Of a stretch of 64,000 nt of DNA, positions 9,674 through 22,183 are shown piece after piece. The notes under the pieces are model-generated. The model was not told the DNA's origin. It made no database searches and was given only the letters and a program-made list of their open reading frames with translations. The stretch spans positions 1,116,001 through 1,180,000 of the forward strand of contig JAHLEZ010000003.1 of assembly GCA_020726505.1 (NCBI GenBank), given 5' to 3'. Source of the stretch: Leptodontidium sp. MPI-SDFR-AT-0119. Its lineage: Eukaryota; Ascomycota; Leotiomycetes; Helotiales; Leptodontidiaceae. Numbering within the stretch: the stretch's first letter is position 1; each line of letters begins with the position of its first letter. The translations under genes were made by a program, and so were the position numbers.

Positions 9674-12133
9674 TCACTTCTTCTTTCCACGAGCCGTTAC
9701 CTCCCCCTTCTCGCCAATTCCCAGCGTGACTCTGCATTCAGGACAATACCACTTCGTAGTCCGAGGTGGGACCTCTGTCAGAGCAACACATTCAAGATGG
9801 AACCATTCCTTCTCGCACTGTACCATCATTAGCACTCGTCCTGCAATACAAGATCATGGAAAGCTTACGTCATGGTTCTCACACCCAATCATAGTACCAA
9901 AGCTGACCCGATTGCAGAGACAGTATCGAGGTTCCTGCGGATCAATGACATTCCCCTCATCGTCGACCTCAACGTCGAGGACTTCTTGAACAGCACTGCC
10001 TTCACGCCCATCTTTCTTCTCTTTTTTGGTGCTAGTCTTCTTACGAGTCGCTGCTTTCCTCTTGCCTACGCTAACAGAGGCGGAGCCCTCAGAGCCCGTG
10101 GTGACAACTCCTGGAGCTGGACGCTTAGCTCGTTTGCTGGCTTGACGAGGTTCAGCAGGAGCCGGTGTGTTGCGTGCCGTACTGGCACGGCGAGGTCGAT
10201 CAACAGCCGAAGATCCTGTCAGAGGAGCAGGTTCCACACTGGTTGCTTTGCTTCGAGAGGAGGTTGGTCGTTTCAGAGGAAGTGGTTCGGGAATATTTGG
10301 AGGGGTAGCCGCTAGACCTGCTAGTGAAGTTCTTCGGGGTCTGGTGTTGGTAGCCGTCTCAGTCATCTTCTTAGCCTCCTTCTTGATGGCCTTCCTTGGT
10401 TCTTTGGACGGAGGCAAGATTGGCGTTGAAGATTTCTTAGGTGAAGGCACTGGAAGGGGAAGCGATAATGGATTGGTAGGCACTTCGATGGGCGTTGGAA
10501 GAGGAGCGGCTTCAGAAGTGACTGATGCAGCGGATTCTGGTGGAAGTATAGGCGATTGTTTCGTAGCGATTGGTTGAGGAGCAGGAACCGGAGTTTCCGT
10601 TTTGTTCCTCTTAAGCAGTGGTCTCGTCGGCTTTGTTTCTCCCTCTGTCGTCTTTTCGCCTTCAGTCTCTCCTTCTGGTGGTGTCTCCCTCTTGCGTTTC
10701 CGAGCTGGGGTTTTGCTCTTGCTAGGCGTCTTTGCACTCGACTTCTTGTCATCGTTTTGCGGCGCTTTGAACAGACCCTTCATGACCTCGGCAAATTGAG
10801 CCATCTTGCGAGCAGACTCCTCTGCCTCTTCAACGGCTTGTTTCGCAAGTTCCTTGGCCTGGTTCTCCTTCTTCAACTTCTTAGCTTCATTGAGCTTCAT
10901 ACCACGATTGCTGAGTTGAGGGTCGGACGAGCGCAACGCTTCAACACTGATGGCTCCTTCAGCATGAACCGTTTCTCCTCTCAATTGAGGCGGCTCAGGT
11001 TTATCGTAAGGAATTCCAGCAGCTTCAGCTTCGGCCCTCGCTGCCCTGTATGCCTCGATACCACGGCCCAGCTGTTTCAACTCACGAGCAATCATGGTAT
11101 CACTAGGGCTCCATATCGCATTCTTCTTCATCCTCTTTCTGAGTATAGCCAATTCCCAATCATTCAATTGCAACCACGGAAGGCTATCATCGCCTTTCAC
11201 TGCTCCAGCAGGAGGTGGATTGAGCATGGCTAGAGCATTGCTTGTAGAAATACCAGCAACGGCGCTGTGGACATTCGTACCCATCACTCCCGGGGGTCGA
11301 GGCTGTCGAGGAGGCTTCTGAGTCTTGTCTTTCTTCACAGGTTTAGAAATCTTCAACTTGATCTTGCCAGTACCCAGATTTAGCGATACTCCAGGTGTAG
11401 CTCGCGGTGTAATCGGCTCGTTCTCATCAGAGTCGCTTCGATCCGATTCTGATCCATAAGACTCATAATCAAGTTCATATGGCGCAAGAACCTCTCCCGG
11501 GACTGTAATACGTGGAGCACGATGTTTGCGGATACGGATGGGAGCCGGTTGTTCACCCCCTAAACGTAGCATGATCTTAGGAGGCCGGGCAACAGCTGGA
11601 GATTTCGCCTTCTCTGGTACTGGGCTGGGCTCTCTCGATGGTGGGTAGTTCTCAGCCATCGCCTGGAGCTTCGCTAGGATATTCTTCGCGCGGTTGTAAT
11701 GGCGTTCGACATTCTCGGCCATGCGACTGGCCTCTGCGTGTGCCAACGTCCGGGCACCCACAGCTTGCTCGAGATTCTGCGATATTTCCTCGCGGAGCTT
11801 CACGGGATCCGGCTTCTTGTCTGGTGCGATATTGGGGAGATTGCCATACTTCTTGGTGAGGTCGTTGACTGCGCTGGAGGCATCGGTATATGTTTCGTCG
11901 AGGTTACGGATGAGGGTAAGGGAGCGGATCATGTCGGCAGGAAGGTATTCTGTGAAATCGAGGAAGTCGGTGACGGTAGCCTGGGCATCAGGGTCGGTAG
12001 GTAAATCGAGCGCCTCCATACTGGCATTCAGATTCGACATCGACTGGATAGCTTCTGCGATCTTGCCCTTATTGCGCCGGGAGCTGGGGCTGCCATTCTC
12101 AAGGGCAACGTCCATAGCTGTTGTTGGAGCCAT
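9674..12133 (-). CDS. ING-family protein with C-terminal PHD finger
   Basis: Exons (minus): 12133-9869 and 9817-9674, giving 802 aa. The ATG at 12133 fits the family N-terminus; the upstream in-frame extension lacks an ATG. Residues about 30-180 match the ING histone-tail/complex-binding region (DFTEYLPADMIRSL, LIRNLDETYTDASS, HYNRAKNILAKL). The C-terminus is an ING PHD finger (YCLCNRVSFGTMIGCENHD, then CEKEWFHLECVALTEVP, WYCPECR), which in the family reads H3K4 methylation. The intron sits inside the finger, just before its second half. Between the two domains are about 550 residues of low-complexity, basic and proline-rich sequence with a coiled-coil-like stretch. Yeast Yng1, Yng2 and Pho23 are much shorter. 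It is likely a subunit of an acetyltransferase or Rpd3-type deacetylase complex; which one cannot be told. Confidence 0.92.
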
Positions 12134-13090
12134 GTGGGAAGAGGAGGATTCGTTGGATTGTTCGAGGATACGAGAAGGGTCGGGCTGCGAATGAGGAATC
12201 TTGATGCGACAACTCCAGATGCCCGAACCATCAAGCCATCTGCAGAAAAGCACCGTGGGGTCAGCAATTGACGTTCAAAATCGAGATCGCAGCGCGAATT
12301 GTGGAGGAGGCCTGGACGCGCGCAAATCTAGCGTTGCGGTGCAGTGCGGTGCCCAAATCCCTGCGCTGCCGCCTGCCTTAGCGGCCCCCGTCATCTCCAG
12401 GGCACGTGCAGGCAAGGGGGAGGAAGGCAAGCGGAGGGGGGACAAAGTGAAGATGTAAATACCTTCGTGACGCATCGGCCATATTGAAGTCCATAAAAGT
12501 ACCATGCGCGGATCAGAGTAGGATTGTTGCGAGAGCGTCGAGTTGTGGTGGTGGTTGTAAGCGTGTTGTTTTGGCAATCTTAAACACACCCGACGCGCTT
12601 GCCTTGCTATTCTAGTCTTGTGATGCTGCGACAGGAAGGAGCGTTGATGCGGCTAAAGGACGTGTGGCTCGCCTAGCATGTTTGGGTAAGGTATTGGTAT
12701 TAAGGTACCTACGGGTAGGTGAATAGTGAACTCGGAGATTCTTCACAATAACAAAGGTGAGCCAATTAATTCTCTTATCGACTTCTTCGTTCATCATATA
12801 TTCGTTATCAGTACAGCCAACCAACCACCCATCTACTGTACCCATCCATCATTCCCTCCCATCTTGATACTGGTATCCATCCATGGTATTGGCCCCCTCA
12901 GCATAAACTCCACCCCTTGACCAAATAGGAAGCCCAGATGCACACTTCTACTAGCTCCCTGGAGAACATCCCAAAAGCAGTAATAACAAAAACAAGGTCT
13001 CGTACTCCATCCACATTTTCCATCTTGATCGCATCCATCTTGCACGCACGCATACTCGCTTCCATCCATACAGCCAACCAGCCAGCTTAC
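12134..13090. other. Intergenic
   Basis: Upstream region of the ING gene and 3' flank of the membrane-protein gene. Nothing is recognised apart from short simple repeats. Confidence 0.55.
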
Positions 13091-14196
13091 CTACACGTCT
13101 CCAACCTCGCCAAGAGTAATTCCAGTGATCAGAGCAGCAGCCACCCAGACACCAGAATAAACAATAGCTCCGGTAGCCTCAACACCTTCAATCGTCACAA
13201 ACGTCTGCACGAAAGTATTGACGCCAGTAATCAGCATGAGCGTAGCCGTTCTCTTAATCATGACCTTCTTCCGACTACTGAATCCCCAGACGTTATACCA
13301 GAAGGTCTCTCCCAACGTAGCAGTCTCGGGGTGGAAAGCAGCATTATTTGCATCCTCTGCAGTTGGCGCAGCTGTGACCGTAGGTGTGAAGATGAATGAT
13401 TTTGCAGCAAGACCCAGTATGAAAGTCGTTGGGAAGATGGTTACTAGCGAGTTGGGATGAGCTGCAGCGATTGATCGAATGCCGTCAAAGTATGTAACCA
13501 GATAGACAGGCAAGAAAGTCGTGTAGGACGTGAAAAGGGTGACGGCATAAATCGCCCCAGCTAGTATCGTAGTATACGCCTGGATGGTGTAGGACGTGAT
13601 GATATCCTTGTTCCGAACAGCAACTGAGTGTTTCGATGTAGAAGCCGAATGTGCCAGTGACAGAGGACGAAGAAGTCGGAATGGGATGTATGTAGTAAGA
13701 GTATCGATGACGAGGGAGGATACAACAGAACGAAGGCTGACTTCGTAGAAACTTCCAAGTAAATAGAGCTATACTAACATTAGCAGACGTTCCTCAGACA
13801 CGTCAAATACAACTCACAGGAGGTCCATGGGAAAGTAGACTCAGAGACGCGAGATCATAGCCATCGTAGTTCCCAAACCAACCCAACCCAAGTTCAAAGC
13901 TACAAGATTCGCCGTCAGTATCCACGCGCCTGGTCTGATCTGCTCGCAACTCACGTCCGCCATCCAACCAATACGCTGACCTGCCACCATTGATCCAGAG
14001 TCCTTGAAACTCTTGCAAGATCGCCCGAAGTGTAATCCGCCGCGAGGGAGTAGAGGAGTGCCGAAAGCGTGAGGCTCAGTGTGACGACGAGGGGAAATCG
14101 CAAGACTGCTGGGACCTTGGAGGGGCGAATGAGGGCATCTCCTTGCACAAGCACAGCGGTCGCCTTGCTGGCAGATTTGGCTCTTGAAGTAGACAT
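13091..14196 (-). CDS. Conserved fungal multi-span membrane protein
   Basis: Exons (minus): 14196-13955, 13899-13818, 13768-13091; phases close to 333 aa. Several hydrophobic segments look like membrane spans (FPLVVTLSLTLSALLYSL near residue 35; TILAGAIYAVTLF; TIFPTTFILGLAAKSFIF; GVWVAAALITGITLG near the C-terminus). The soluble part has ETATLGETFWYNVWGFSSRK. It resembles an uncharacterised integral membrane protein family of filamentous ascomycetes that I know only as hypothetical. Start: the first ATG followed by a basic, S/K/A-rich leader (MSTSRAKSASKATAV). Location (mitochondrial, ER or plasma membrane) cannot be decided. Confidence 0.8.
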
Positions 14197-14868
14197 TTTG
14201 AAGCCTTTTGATTTTCGCAAGGTGCGTGGAGAAAAAGAAGATGTGCTGCAGTTGTTGATTGGATTGGATTGGTTGCGCGGGCGCGAGCTGGGAAGCTCTC
14301 ACGATGTCTACACACTTACGCGAGGGGAGCGGTGACGTCGGTCCTAGCAACAAAGAGGGGCCTGGGCTAAGGACGAAAAAATATTTGGAAAACTACACCC
14401 TCATCCTCTTTCACATGTTCCCATTCCCGTACATCTCGAACAATCAATTTGATATCACTCCTCCTATGCGCGCCATGGAGTCACCTCTTCAACGATTAGA
14501 TAGCCAATACATTACCAGCTTCCTATTTCCACAACATTATTGCAGATAGCGGCGCATGGCAGTCAGGGTTTAGTGTCAAGGATGCATTAATCAAGATCAC
14601 ATCTACTCGTACTCATCAACGCGTTGATACATGATAGATGTCGACTATATGACATGTCCAATTCCTCCGAAAAACTAACCCCTCCAAATGCTGTGGCGTT
14701 TTCTCGACGCTCAAAAACGACAATCAACTTTAACCTCGTGGACTAACTGCCAATCCACTGGTGCTGAATATCGAGCGGAGAAATACTTCGCCGAAGGTAT
14801 ACATCAAAATACTACAAAGGAAATGCTATCATTATGGATCGAAAATCGGGTGGCCTTGCGAATATGTT
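14197..14868. other. Intergenic
   Basis: Upstream region of the membrane-protein gene and 3' flank of the C2H2 gene. No feature is recognised. Confidence 0.5.
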
Positions 14869-16436
14869 TCACTCCTCCATGCGGCCAAAGACACCTTCTT
14901 CGTCCTCGTCACTGCGACCTCTAGAGCGTCGGTCATACTCTTCGTCATCAGCGACACTTTCCTCGCTCTCTTCCATCTTGATATCGCCATCGTGATGGAT
15001 CTGGTGACGAGTGTAGCTCTCCGCTTGACGGGGTTGATGACTTGGAGTCAAAGTGCTTCCCGAGAAGTTCTGGCTCAAATATCTAGCAGGAATATGAGGT
15101 ACGGGAGGAGCGTCCTCGGGGAGAGTGACCGGAATGCTCCTCGGAGTTCCAGTACTGCCGAAGCTGCACGAGAGTAGCTCAACGGCAGCTGCCAATCCAT
15201 CGTCTTCTTGATTACGGCTGATACCGGAAGATGGTGGGCGCCTCTCCTGACTTGGTTGACGATAGTGGCCAAACCCAGATCCACTGGGTACACTTCCGGC
15301 ATGAAGATGATTTGCAGATGGAGCAGACTGGTACGACCTCGAGAAACTGTGTCCGCTGCTGTATCTCTTGTGCCGACCAGTGTACGAGCCAGTGCTGTAA
15401 GCATTGAACATGTCTGCTTGTGGTGGGGGAGTGGTATCAGCAGAGCTCGCTCCATCACGCTGTTCAGATGAACCAGACGCAGCGGGAGATGCAGAATCCT
15501 GGTCGCTTTGGAAGTCCTTAGCAGAATCTGGAGGCGTCGTGCCGTCCTGATTCATGGCCACGAGGACCGAGGCCGCTTCTAGAAGCTGGACCTGTTGATG
15601 CTTAGAAATAAGCAACTTTGAAGTCAAAGACCATTCTGGAGTATGCTCCCATCTGCAGTCAAAAGTTAACACTATTCTTTCCAAAATCCACGAATGCTAA
15701 TCTCGATGGCTCTCAATTCATCTGACAGACAACATTCGCGGTACCAGGTCCGGTTGGAGCACGCAGGAAAGGAAGGTGGGCACGAACAAATGCTTGGACA
15801 AGCAACTGCTGTGCTTGTATCCCTTTCCACACTTCTCGCATTTGAGGTCATTGGCCTTCTTGCCATCTTTCGTGAGGTGTTGGCCTTCACTCGCTCGGCG
15901 CATACGCGCTTGCTTGGAATCTTTCTCCTCATCGTCATCCATCTCATCGTTTTGATCATCTTCAATTGCGCTTTCACCCCGGTCCAACTTTCCGGCGACA
16001 CTGAGCCGGAATCTGTGACCGGGCAAGCTCGCAGGTGGTGATGGCAGACTCCCAAGAGCAGCCGATCTAGCAGAGGCATTCTTCGACATTGTGTTTCTGC
16101 GGCCCGAAATCGGCATACCAATCGTGGTATCTCCAGCCTCCCTGACAGCCGCTACCATTGCCGCGACATTGCTGGCAGCGTTCGATGATACACTCTTCCG
16201 ACGTGAGACTCTGTTGTTTGTGATGAGGGACCCGGAGGATACTGAATGGGAATGATTTCGAGCATGGGATTTGGGGAGGGAACCGGAGTGCGTAGACATG
16301 GACAGCCGATGTTGACTGAGGGGTCTGGAGGAATGCTGCTGGATTTCCTGTATGAGTCCATGATCAGCATTGGTCTATTAATATATTTTTGGATTTGGAT
16401 TGGCATGCGGGACCGGACTACCTTTGAAGACGCCAT
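14869..16436 (-). CDS. C2H2 zinc-finger protein (single finger), putative regulator
   Basis: Exons (minus): 16436-16422 (MASSK), 16347-15788, 15652-14869; phases close to 452 aa. One classical finger, CEKCGKGYKHSSCLSKHLWEH (C-X2-C-X12-H-X3-H), lies at residues 175-195, followed by EWSLTSKLLISKHQQVQLLE. The N-terminal half is rich in Ser and basic residues (SRRKSVSSNAAS), then an acidic patch (DDQNDEMDDDEEKD). The C-terminal half is Ser/Pro-rich and ends with acidic and Arg clusters. The second intron splits the Leu codon between the two zinc-binding His. The family is conserved in filamentous fungi, but I cannot assign a named gene or targets. A 5 kb gene-free region lies upstream. Confidence 0.88.
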
Positions 16437-19400
16437 GTTTAGGGAAGGAAATCTGTCAAAGACGGCCCTCAATCCTCGAAGCTCTGAGAAGCTACAATAT
16501 GAGGGCCGAGGATTGATTCGGATACAATTTTGTTGGATGTTTCGGCGGTTTAATCGTCGAAGCTCAAGCTACCTGCATGAACACGCGAGACAGCTGCGTG
16601 GGTGATCCTGGGTATATGGTATGTATGGTATGGGAATCGCAAATAGCAAGAAGTGCTCTGGATGTGCCGTGCTGTTTGGGAAAATCGAATGGAATTGGAA
16701 GCGAGTAAGCAAGTGCGACAATAATTGATCGAAAGATTCCAGTTTCGCAGCTGGAATGGAATGGACCAGGCAGGGAAGGGCAGCAGCGACTGGTTTGATT
16801 TGGTGGATGATGGCTGAGACGCGCGCAGCAGGCGGGGTTTCGCAGGCCGAAAGTGATGTTGGGGGGTCAGGTTGAAGGAAGGATGCCTTGCGCCGGAGCA
16901 GGAACGACAGGCAGGCAGGCCGGATCTCGATCAATGGCAGCGCGGTGATGTGGTCCGTAGAGAGCAATACAAGACAGTGCAATGCAATGCGTGAAAGGAG
17001 TGTTGACAGAAGGGTGTTGTGAGAGTGACAGGGTGAGCGTGTGGAGTCAGAAAAATAATAATTCTAGAAAGCGCTGAAGGGGTTGTGTTGTGTTGTGTTG
17101 TGTTGATGGCGAGCGAGCCAGAGCCAAAGCCAAAGCCAAACCAAGCCAGACCAAACCAGAGCCAGAGCGGCTGGGGCAGGGCACCGAGGGCACGCACGTC
17201 GGTCGGTTCCTTGGTTGGTACGAATGGATGGGGGGAAGGAGGGTGATGTGGATGCGGATGTGGATGTGGATCTGTCTGGATGTGATGGGCTGCGAGGGGC
17301 TGTGATAGGACACCACTTTATTTAGTGAGCATCAGCCACGGGTTCTGGCCTTTCAGTCGTTTGGGACGAGGTGTTTGGAGAGGAGAGTGGGAGGTGGAGG
17401 TGGAGGTGGAAATGGAGATAGATAGATACTGTAGAGATAGAGATACAGTAGAGAAAGGCTTTACAAATAATAAAATATATCCCAAAGCCATCCATCCGTC
17501 GTCCTCTCCGGCGTGTCCTGTCTGCAGGAACAAAGCCTATCTATCGCATCGGACTTTGTTTGAGGGGAGGGAGGGCAAGCAAGAGCGAGAGGGGGCAGGG
17601 CAAATCTTATGTCAGCACGCAACCTCACCCTCAGCTCAGGACAATGGAATTGAATAGACGGAAGGGGGCACTTGGGTGGAGCAGCTGATATTGGGTCATT
17701 CGCCTCATCTACATGTATACGAACAGGTACAGTACTGTAAGTATATTTATTTATCTGCCTACCCACCCTCCACCTAGGTAATACCTGGCGCTAGCACGTT
17801 ACAACCTTCCAAAGCAATCCGCGTCAACCTTCAGCCATACTCCATTGGGAGCGCCTTTATTATTATTAGACTTAGAATAATAATATTTTGCATCTCCTGC
17901 CCCACGTCACACACCACCTGCACTCACACACTCACAGCACTTCATGCCAGGCAACGTAAGGACAGCGATCTTGACTAACCGCATGAAGGCCTCCTCGTGA
18001 TTGTCTAGGCCATGGACTCGATCAGCCAATAATCCGTGTCACAGGACACCCCCTCCGAGCTGCCCTACGTCGTCTTTTAGGCACTGCACGTTGGCCTGCT
18101 GCTGGATGAATGGGGAAGAGAGTGTTGGCCCATCATCATTGGTATCTCTCTCAGCCGGGGGAGCGAGGGGGGCAACTAGAATTGCCAACGTATTAGCGAG
18201 AACGAGAAGATGGATGCCATGCCGCATGACTGAGGAGAGGAATTAGGGTTGAAGGCGCTTCTTCCTTACGGCGGCGAGACCGTAAGCTGAACATGATGAA
18301 ATATGGCGACGACACTGTACCTATGCGAATTCGATGGGAGCGCAGGGAAGGGAAGGGAAGGGAACCAAGAAGCGCCATCTGCCGCCATACTCCGTGCTGG
18401 AGGAGCAGATGTCGCAATCGCTGGTGGGCTCAGGTGGATCGCATAAAGTGAGTGGCACGCAGGGGCGCTTGACAGCGATTTCGATATCCTTCTGTGCCCT
18501 GCCCTGCTTCACTTATCGCCGCAAAGATGGGGCAGATAGACACCCTCCTCTCACTTCTTTCGGCCCTCTGCAGCTCGATGGTGCCAATAATTCAACTAAT
18601 TTTGATTGTCCCGGCTTTACAGCTGACATAGCATACATCGCCGTCACCCGCCGCAAGGTACGAGGAGACTTTCATTTGATCGTGTTCCTGTCGTCCCCCC
18701 TCTATCATGCCCGTTCCTGGGAGGTGGTCGACGCCCGTACGGACTACGGACAGACAGACGCACCTCAGTTCTAGGCCTTCTAACCAGAAGAATCATCGCT
18801 GCTTATTTTCCTGATCAACACTGCTACCACATAAGCTCATGGGCATTTGATTCGCCCATGGCAGCCAAAATCAAAATTGGAGGAGACAAGTCCTGCTCCT
18901 CGATCCCACCAAAGAGCTTTGTCCCGGATACGGTGATCGATGCCCTTCTGAGTGCTTCCTACAGCGGCTGCAACATGAAGCCGGGGGGAGGGGGCAGGCG
19001 TTGATTGGAAACTACGGAAACCACCTCCTCAATGTGGAATTTCATGCCCAGCATTTCGCGGCAAGAGATCCCCAAAGAAGGGAGAGAAGAACATCGATAT
19101 GAAAGGATGCCAACAACAACACTTGAATTGGTACACCTTCAGCCCGTCTGGAAGTTATGAAAATCCTCGATCTCCAACCTCTTTTTTGCCATTGATGCTT
19201 GGATGAAGCCATTGATCACCTATCAATGGCTGCTTGCACGCCCCCAACTTCAAGAGAGACCTCAAAGCTGAGCTGGATATTATCCATGCCATCCCTACCG
19301 AGGTAGATGTTACCCAGATGTCATGATGCTTTAACCCTGGATTTGGCTTTACGAGAGAGATATTTATTGATTGACAGAATATCCGAGGTGCGCCTCTGAT

Positions 19401-21577
19401 GCCATCCCAGCTTTCGCTTCATGAGGCACAGTGAAAAGCCAAAGTCAAGATTTATTCAATGCGTCCGATGCCGATCACGAGAATATTTGTTCAACAGGAT
19501 ACCCGTGCGTCTGGGGAGGGGAGCACTAAATGGAGATCACACAAAGTCGCCCATCGTGTGTTCTAGGCCTCATAGCCCCGGAGTAATTCTTCCAATTGAG
19601 TAACTGGAGTGCCTCTCTTTTTGACTTTTTCTGTAACTCTTCAGCCAGGTTCTCCAAATTTGTGTGAAGATTGTTTCCCGAAACACACACTTTCTTTTCT
19701 CGGCAGGACAGGGCATGGGGCGGCCATCGTGACCTGCATGCCGAGACGTGGGCAGGGGGAATGCCTGAGACATTGCACTATGTATGATTTTAATCCCTCG
19801 CGCGGGGCGCCGCTTACCCCAGCTGAACCACAATTTGAACATTCTTGGTTACCGAAAATCGAACAAGAGGAGTTGGCAAGGAATTGCGTACAGGATTTAC
19901 TGAGCTGGGGAAATATTCTGGATTCGGATCCGATCTACAGAGGGACATGCTTGGATCGAGCAGACGAACTCAATGTCCCCAAAAAAGTGTACAGTAGGAC
20001 AAGTAAGTCCAAAAGCATGGTTCGGAACAGCACATACATACCCAGGGAGTACAACAATACACCACACCAAACCCCTCGGTACCAAAGGACCATCCATTCA
20101 CGTAAAGCATGTCATCCAACAAGGAAATCACAAGATCCGACGGCCGAAAAAAAATCAACGTAATACTGACCCCGCCCCAAGAGAAAAGAGACAAGCGAGT
20201 CCATCTTTCTTGTGGCTGTGTAACTACACAGTCAGCTGCATCCCCAAGCGCGTCCTCATGAAAGGCAGTTGACAAAAAAAAAGGTTATGTACGAAATCGT
20301 GGAGCGCGTGGCTTGGTCAGAAGGATGGGCCGCCGTCTCTACTTTACCTTACTCCATAATAATTATTTTTCCACGATGACGTCTGAGCAGATTGTGTGAA
20401 AGCTAATCTGGACTGCACAGTACGGGACCGGGAGACCCGGAATCTTCTTCCATTTGTGGGAGATGGCGTTTTTTTATGGGACATCTGTATCCGACTTGGG
20501 AATTATTAATGGAAGGAACAGTTGGAGCCTCGGAATTGATGGAGAATCTACGTTGAAGCATTGACAGAAGGAGAAGTATATCCCAGGATATGTCAACACT
20601 TCTGAGAACTGAACTAACCACTCGATGGCTCTGGGACCGAGCTCTAGATTTGGTAGGTGTACGCACATACAGCTTGCCGTATTCGAAAATACAACCAACA
20701 GCTCAGGAATCCCGCCCACCATGCTGGCAAACTCGCGTCTTAGACGATGTCTCGTACACTTCGTATGTCTCTTCCGAACTGACGCGGCATCACTTGAAGT
20801 CCTCAATCGCCAGACACCTTTTGATATGACGTCTTCACACCTTGGCTAAGAACCGCTGTACCTGAGTAGGTAGGCAACAGTTGTCCTCTCAAACTCTCAA
20901 ACATTTCACATCATACGCACCTCAAAAGTCGTCAAGTCCAAGTCCAAACCAACAGAAAAAAAAAGTGCCTCCCGATGGTAACCCCGCCGAGATCGGCATT
21001 GCCGCGAAGCCGCAAAGAGGGGTCCTCTCTCCTCGGAATCAGCTCCACCTGGCAGGGCTGGGCTCGGAGAAGCCTGACTGAGCAGAATATTTTTCCCCTC
21101 CAACGAGACAAACTGACCGAGTGAGTATTCAACCAACCAGGAAGAAAAAAAAGAAATTGTTTCGCAGTGCAAGGCAGAGCAGGCCACCTGCAGAATTTTA
21201 CCAGCCAAGCAAGCAGCACAGCGAATGAGGCAATTATCTATGAAAAAGCAAGGTGGGCGTACAGTACATGTACAGTATTCTTTTTATCTTATCGGCGTGG
21301 CCCTTAAGGTGTGGAGTGGGGTGAGCTCAGGGCCATTTGGCGCAGCTGGGCTGGGCAGAGGGAAAATGCACTTCGAGCTCTACCTACCTAGAAAACCATT
21401 TCCTTTAAAACACCCAGCCTTGTTTCTCGATTTAAAGGTATATTCCACTTCGTCTACATTCACATCGACATTGAGTTCATACACTTCTATATCTGTCAAT
21501 CTACATATATCACCAGAGATATCTCCACTACTAGACAGAGTATACAACACTCAAACAGAGCATCCTCAACAGCAATC
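16437..21577. other. 5.1 kb region without a supported gene
   Basis: Many short ORFs exist on both strands (longest about 184 codons at 19609-20163 +), but none has family resemblance or a convincing splice set. It lies upstream of both the C2H2 gene (-) and the DUF3602 gene (+), so it may hold long regulatory regions, untranslated leaders or ncRNA. It contains a TTGTG pentamer repeat (about 17083-17105), a 7-bp inverted repeat (18838-18844 with 18854-18860) and a 10-bp inverted repeat at 19207-19231. Confidence 0.5.
19207..19231. repeat. 10-bp perfect inverted repeat, 5-nt loop
   Basis: AGCCATTGAT, loop CACCT, ATCAATGGCT. Another GCCATTGAT copy lies about 20 bp upstream. It could form a hairpin in RNA or be a dyad binding site; function unknown. 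Confidence 0.6.
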
Positions 21578-22183
21578 ATGAGCGACGTCTACAGAAAAGT
21601 CGGGAGAGGAGGAGCTGGCAATTACTACAGCAAGCAAGACATTGTCGATGCCACCAAGAACGTAAGTTTTTCTCTCTATTTTATCTTCGTCTCACAGTCT
21701 ACTTCTTGCATTCATCCCCCCCTTCCCTCTGTTCTTTTTTCATACCCACCTACTAACACACCTCCCCCTCAGACCGGCGACATCGAATCCCAAACCCCCT
21801 CCTCCACTACCGTCAACACAAGCACATCCCACTCCTCCCCCGCCCCCGAATACCTGCACACCGGCCGCGGCGGCGCGGGAAACTGGGTGCAGCCCTCCGA
21901 GCTCAAATCGCACGGACTAACGCAGCAATCTGAAGACATGCACTCGACAGCTACAACGCGACCTGCTGAAGCCCCCGCGCAGCGCGTGCTGGGCAGTTCG
22001 AAACCGACGTATCGTGGGGGCAGGGGCGGGGCCGGGAATTATTTCGATGATGGGGAGGAGAAGAGGCGGGTTGAGGAGGAGGAGAGGAGGGAGCGGGAGA
22101 GGGAAAGGGAGGTTCAGGGTAGGGTTGAGGAGGATGTTGAGAGGGGGTTGAAGAGGCCTGAGAGGGCCTATGGTGGGAATTAG
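21578..22183 (+). CDS. DUF3602 family protein with GRGGAGN repeats
   Basis: Exons: 21578-21661 and 21773-22183, giving 164 aa. Three copies of GRGGAGN followed by Y/W (GRGGAGNYY, GRGGAGNWV, GRGGAGNYF) are the hallmark of the fungal DUF3602 family, whose function is unknown. The C-terminus is a highly charged E/R helix-like stretch. The intron has GTAAGT and CTCAG borders and a TACTAAC branch site, but is 111 nt long with no in-frame stop, so an unspliced transcript would encode a 201-aa variant. A G23 run begins six bases after the stop codon. Confidence 0.88.
   Translation: MSDVYRKVGRGGAGNYYSKQDIVDATKNVSFSLYFIFVSQSTSCIHPPLPSVLFSYPPTNTPPPQTGDIESQTPSSTTVNTSTSHSSPAPEYLHTGRGGAGNWVQPSELKSHGLTQQSEDMHSTATTRPAEAPAQRVLGSSKPTYRGGRGGAGNYFDDGEEKRRVEEEERREREREREVQGRVEEDVERGLKRPERAYGGN

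Noticed and set aside
10167..11233. Long plus-strand ORFs inside the ING gene
   Set aside because: Antisense shadows of a well-supported coding region.
18334..18774. 146-codon plus-strand ORF
   Set aside because: No recognisable motif and overlapped by ORFs on the other strand; treated as chance.
19609..20163. 184-codon plus-strand ORF in the gene-free block
   Set aside because: Composition looks like chance translation, with no domain, no splice context and no family resemblance.
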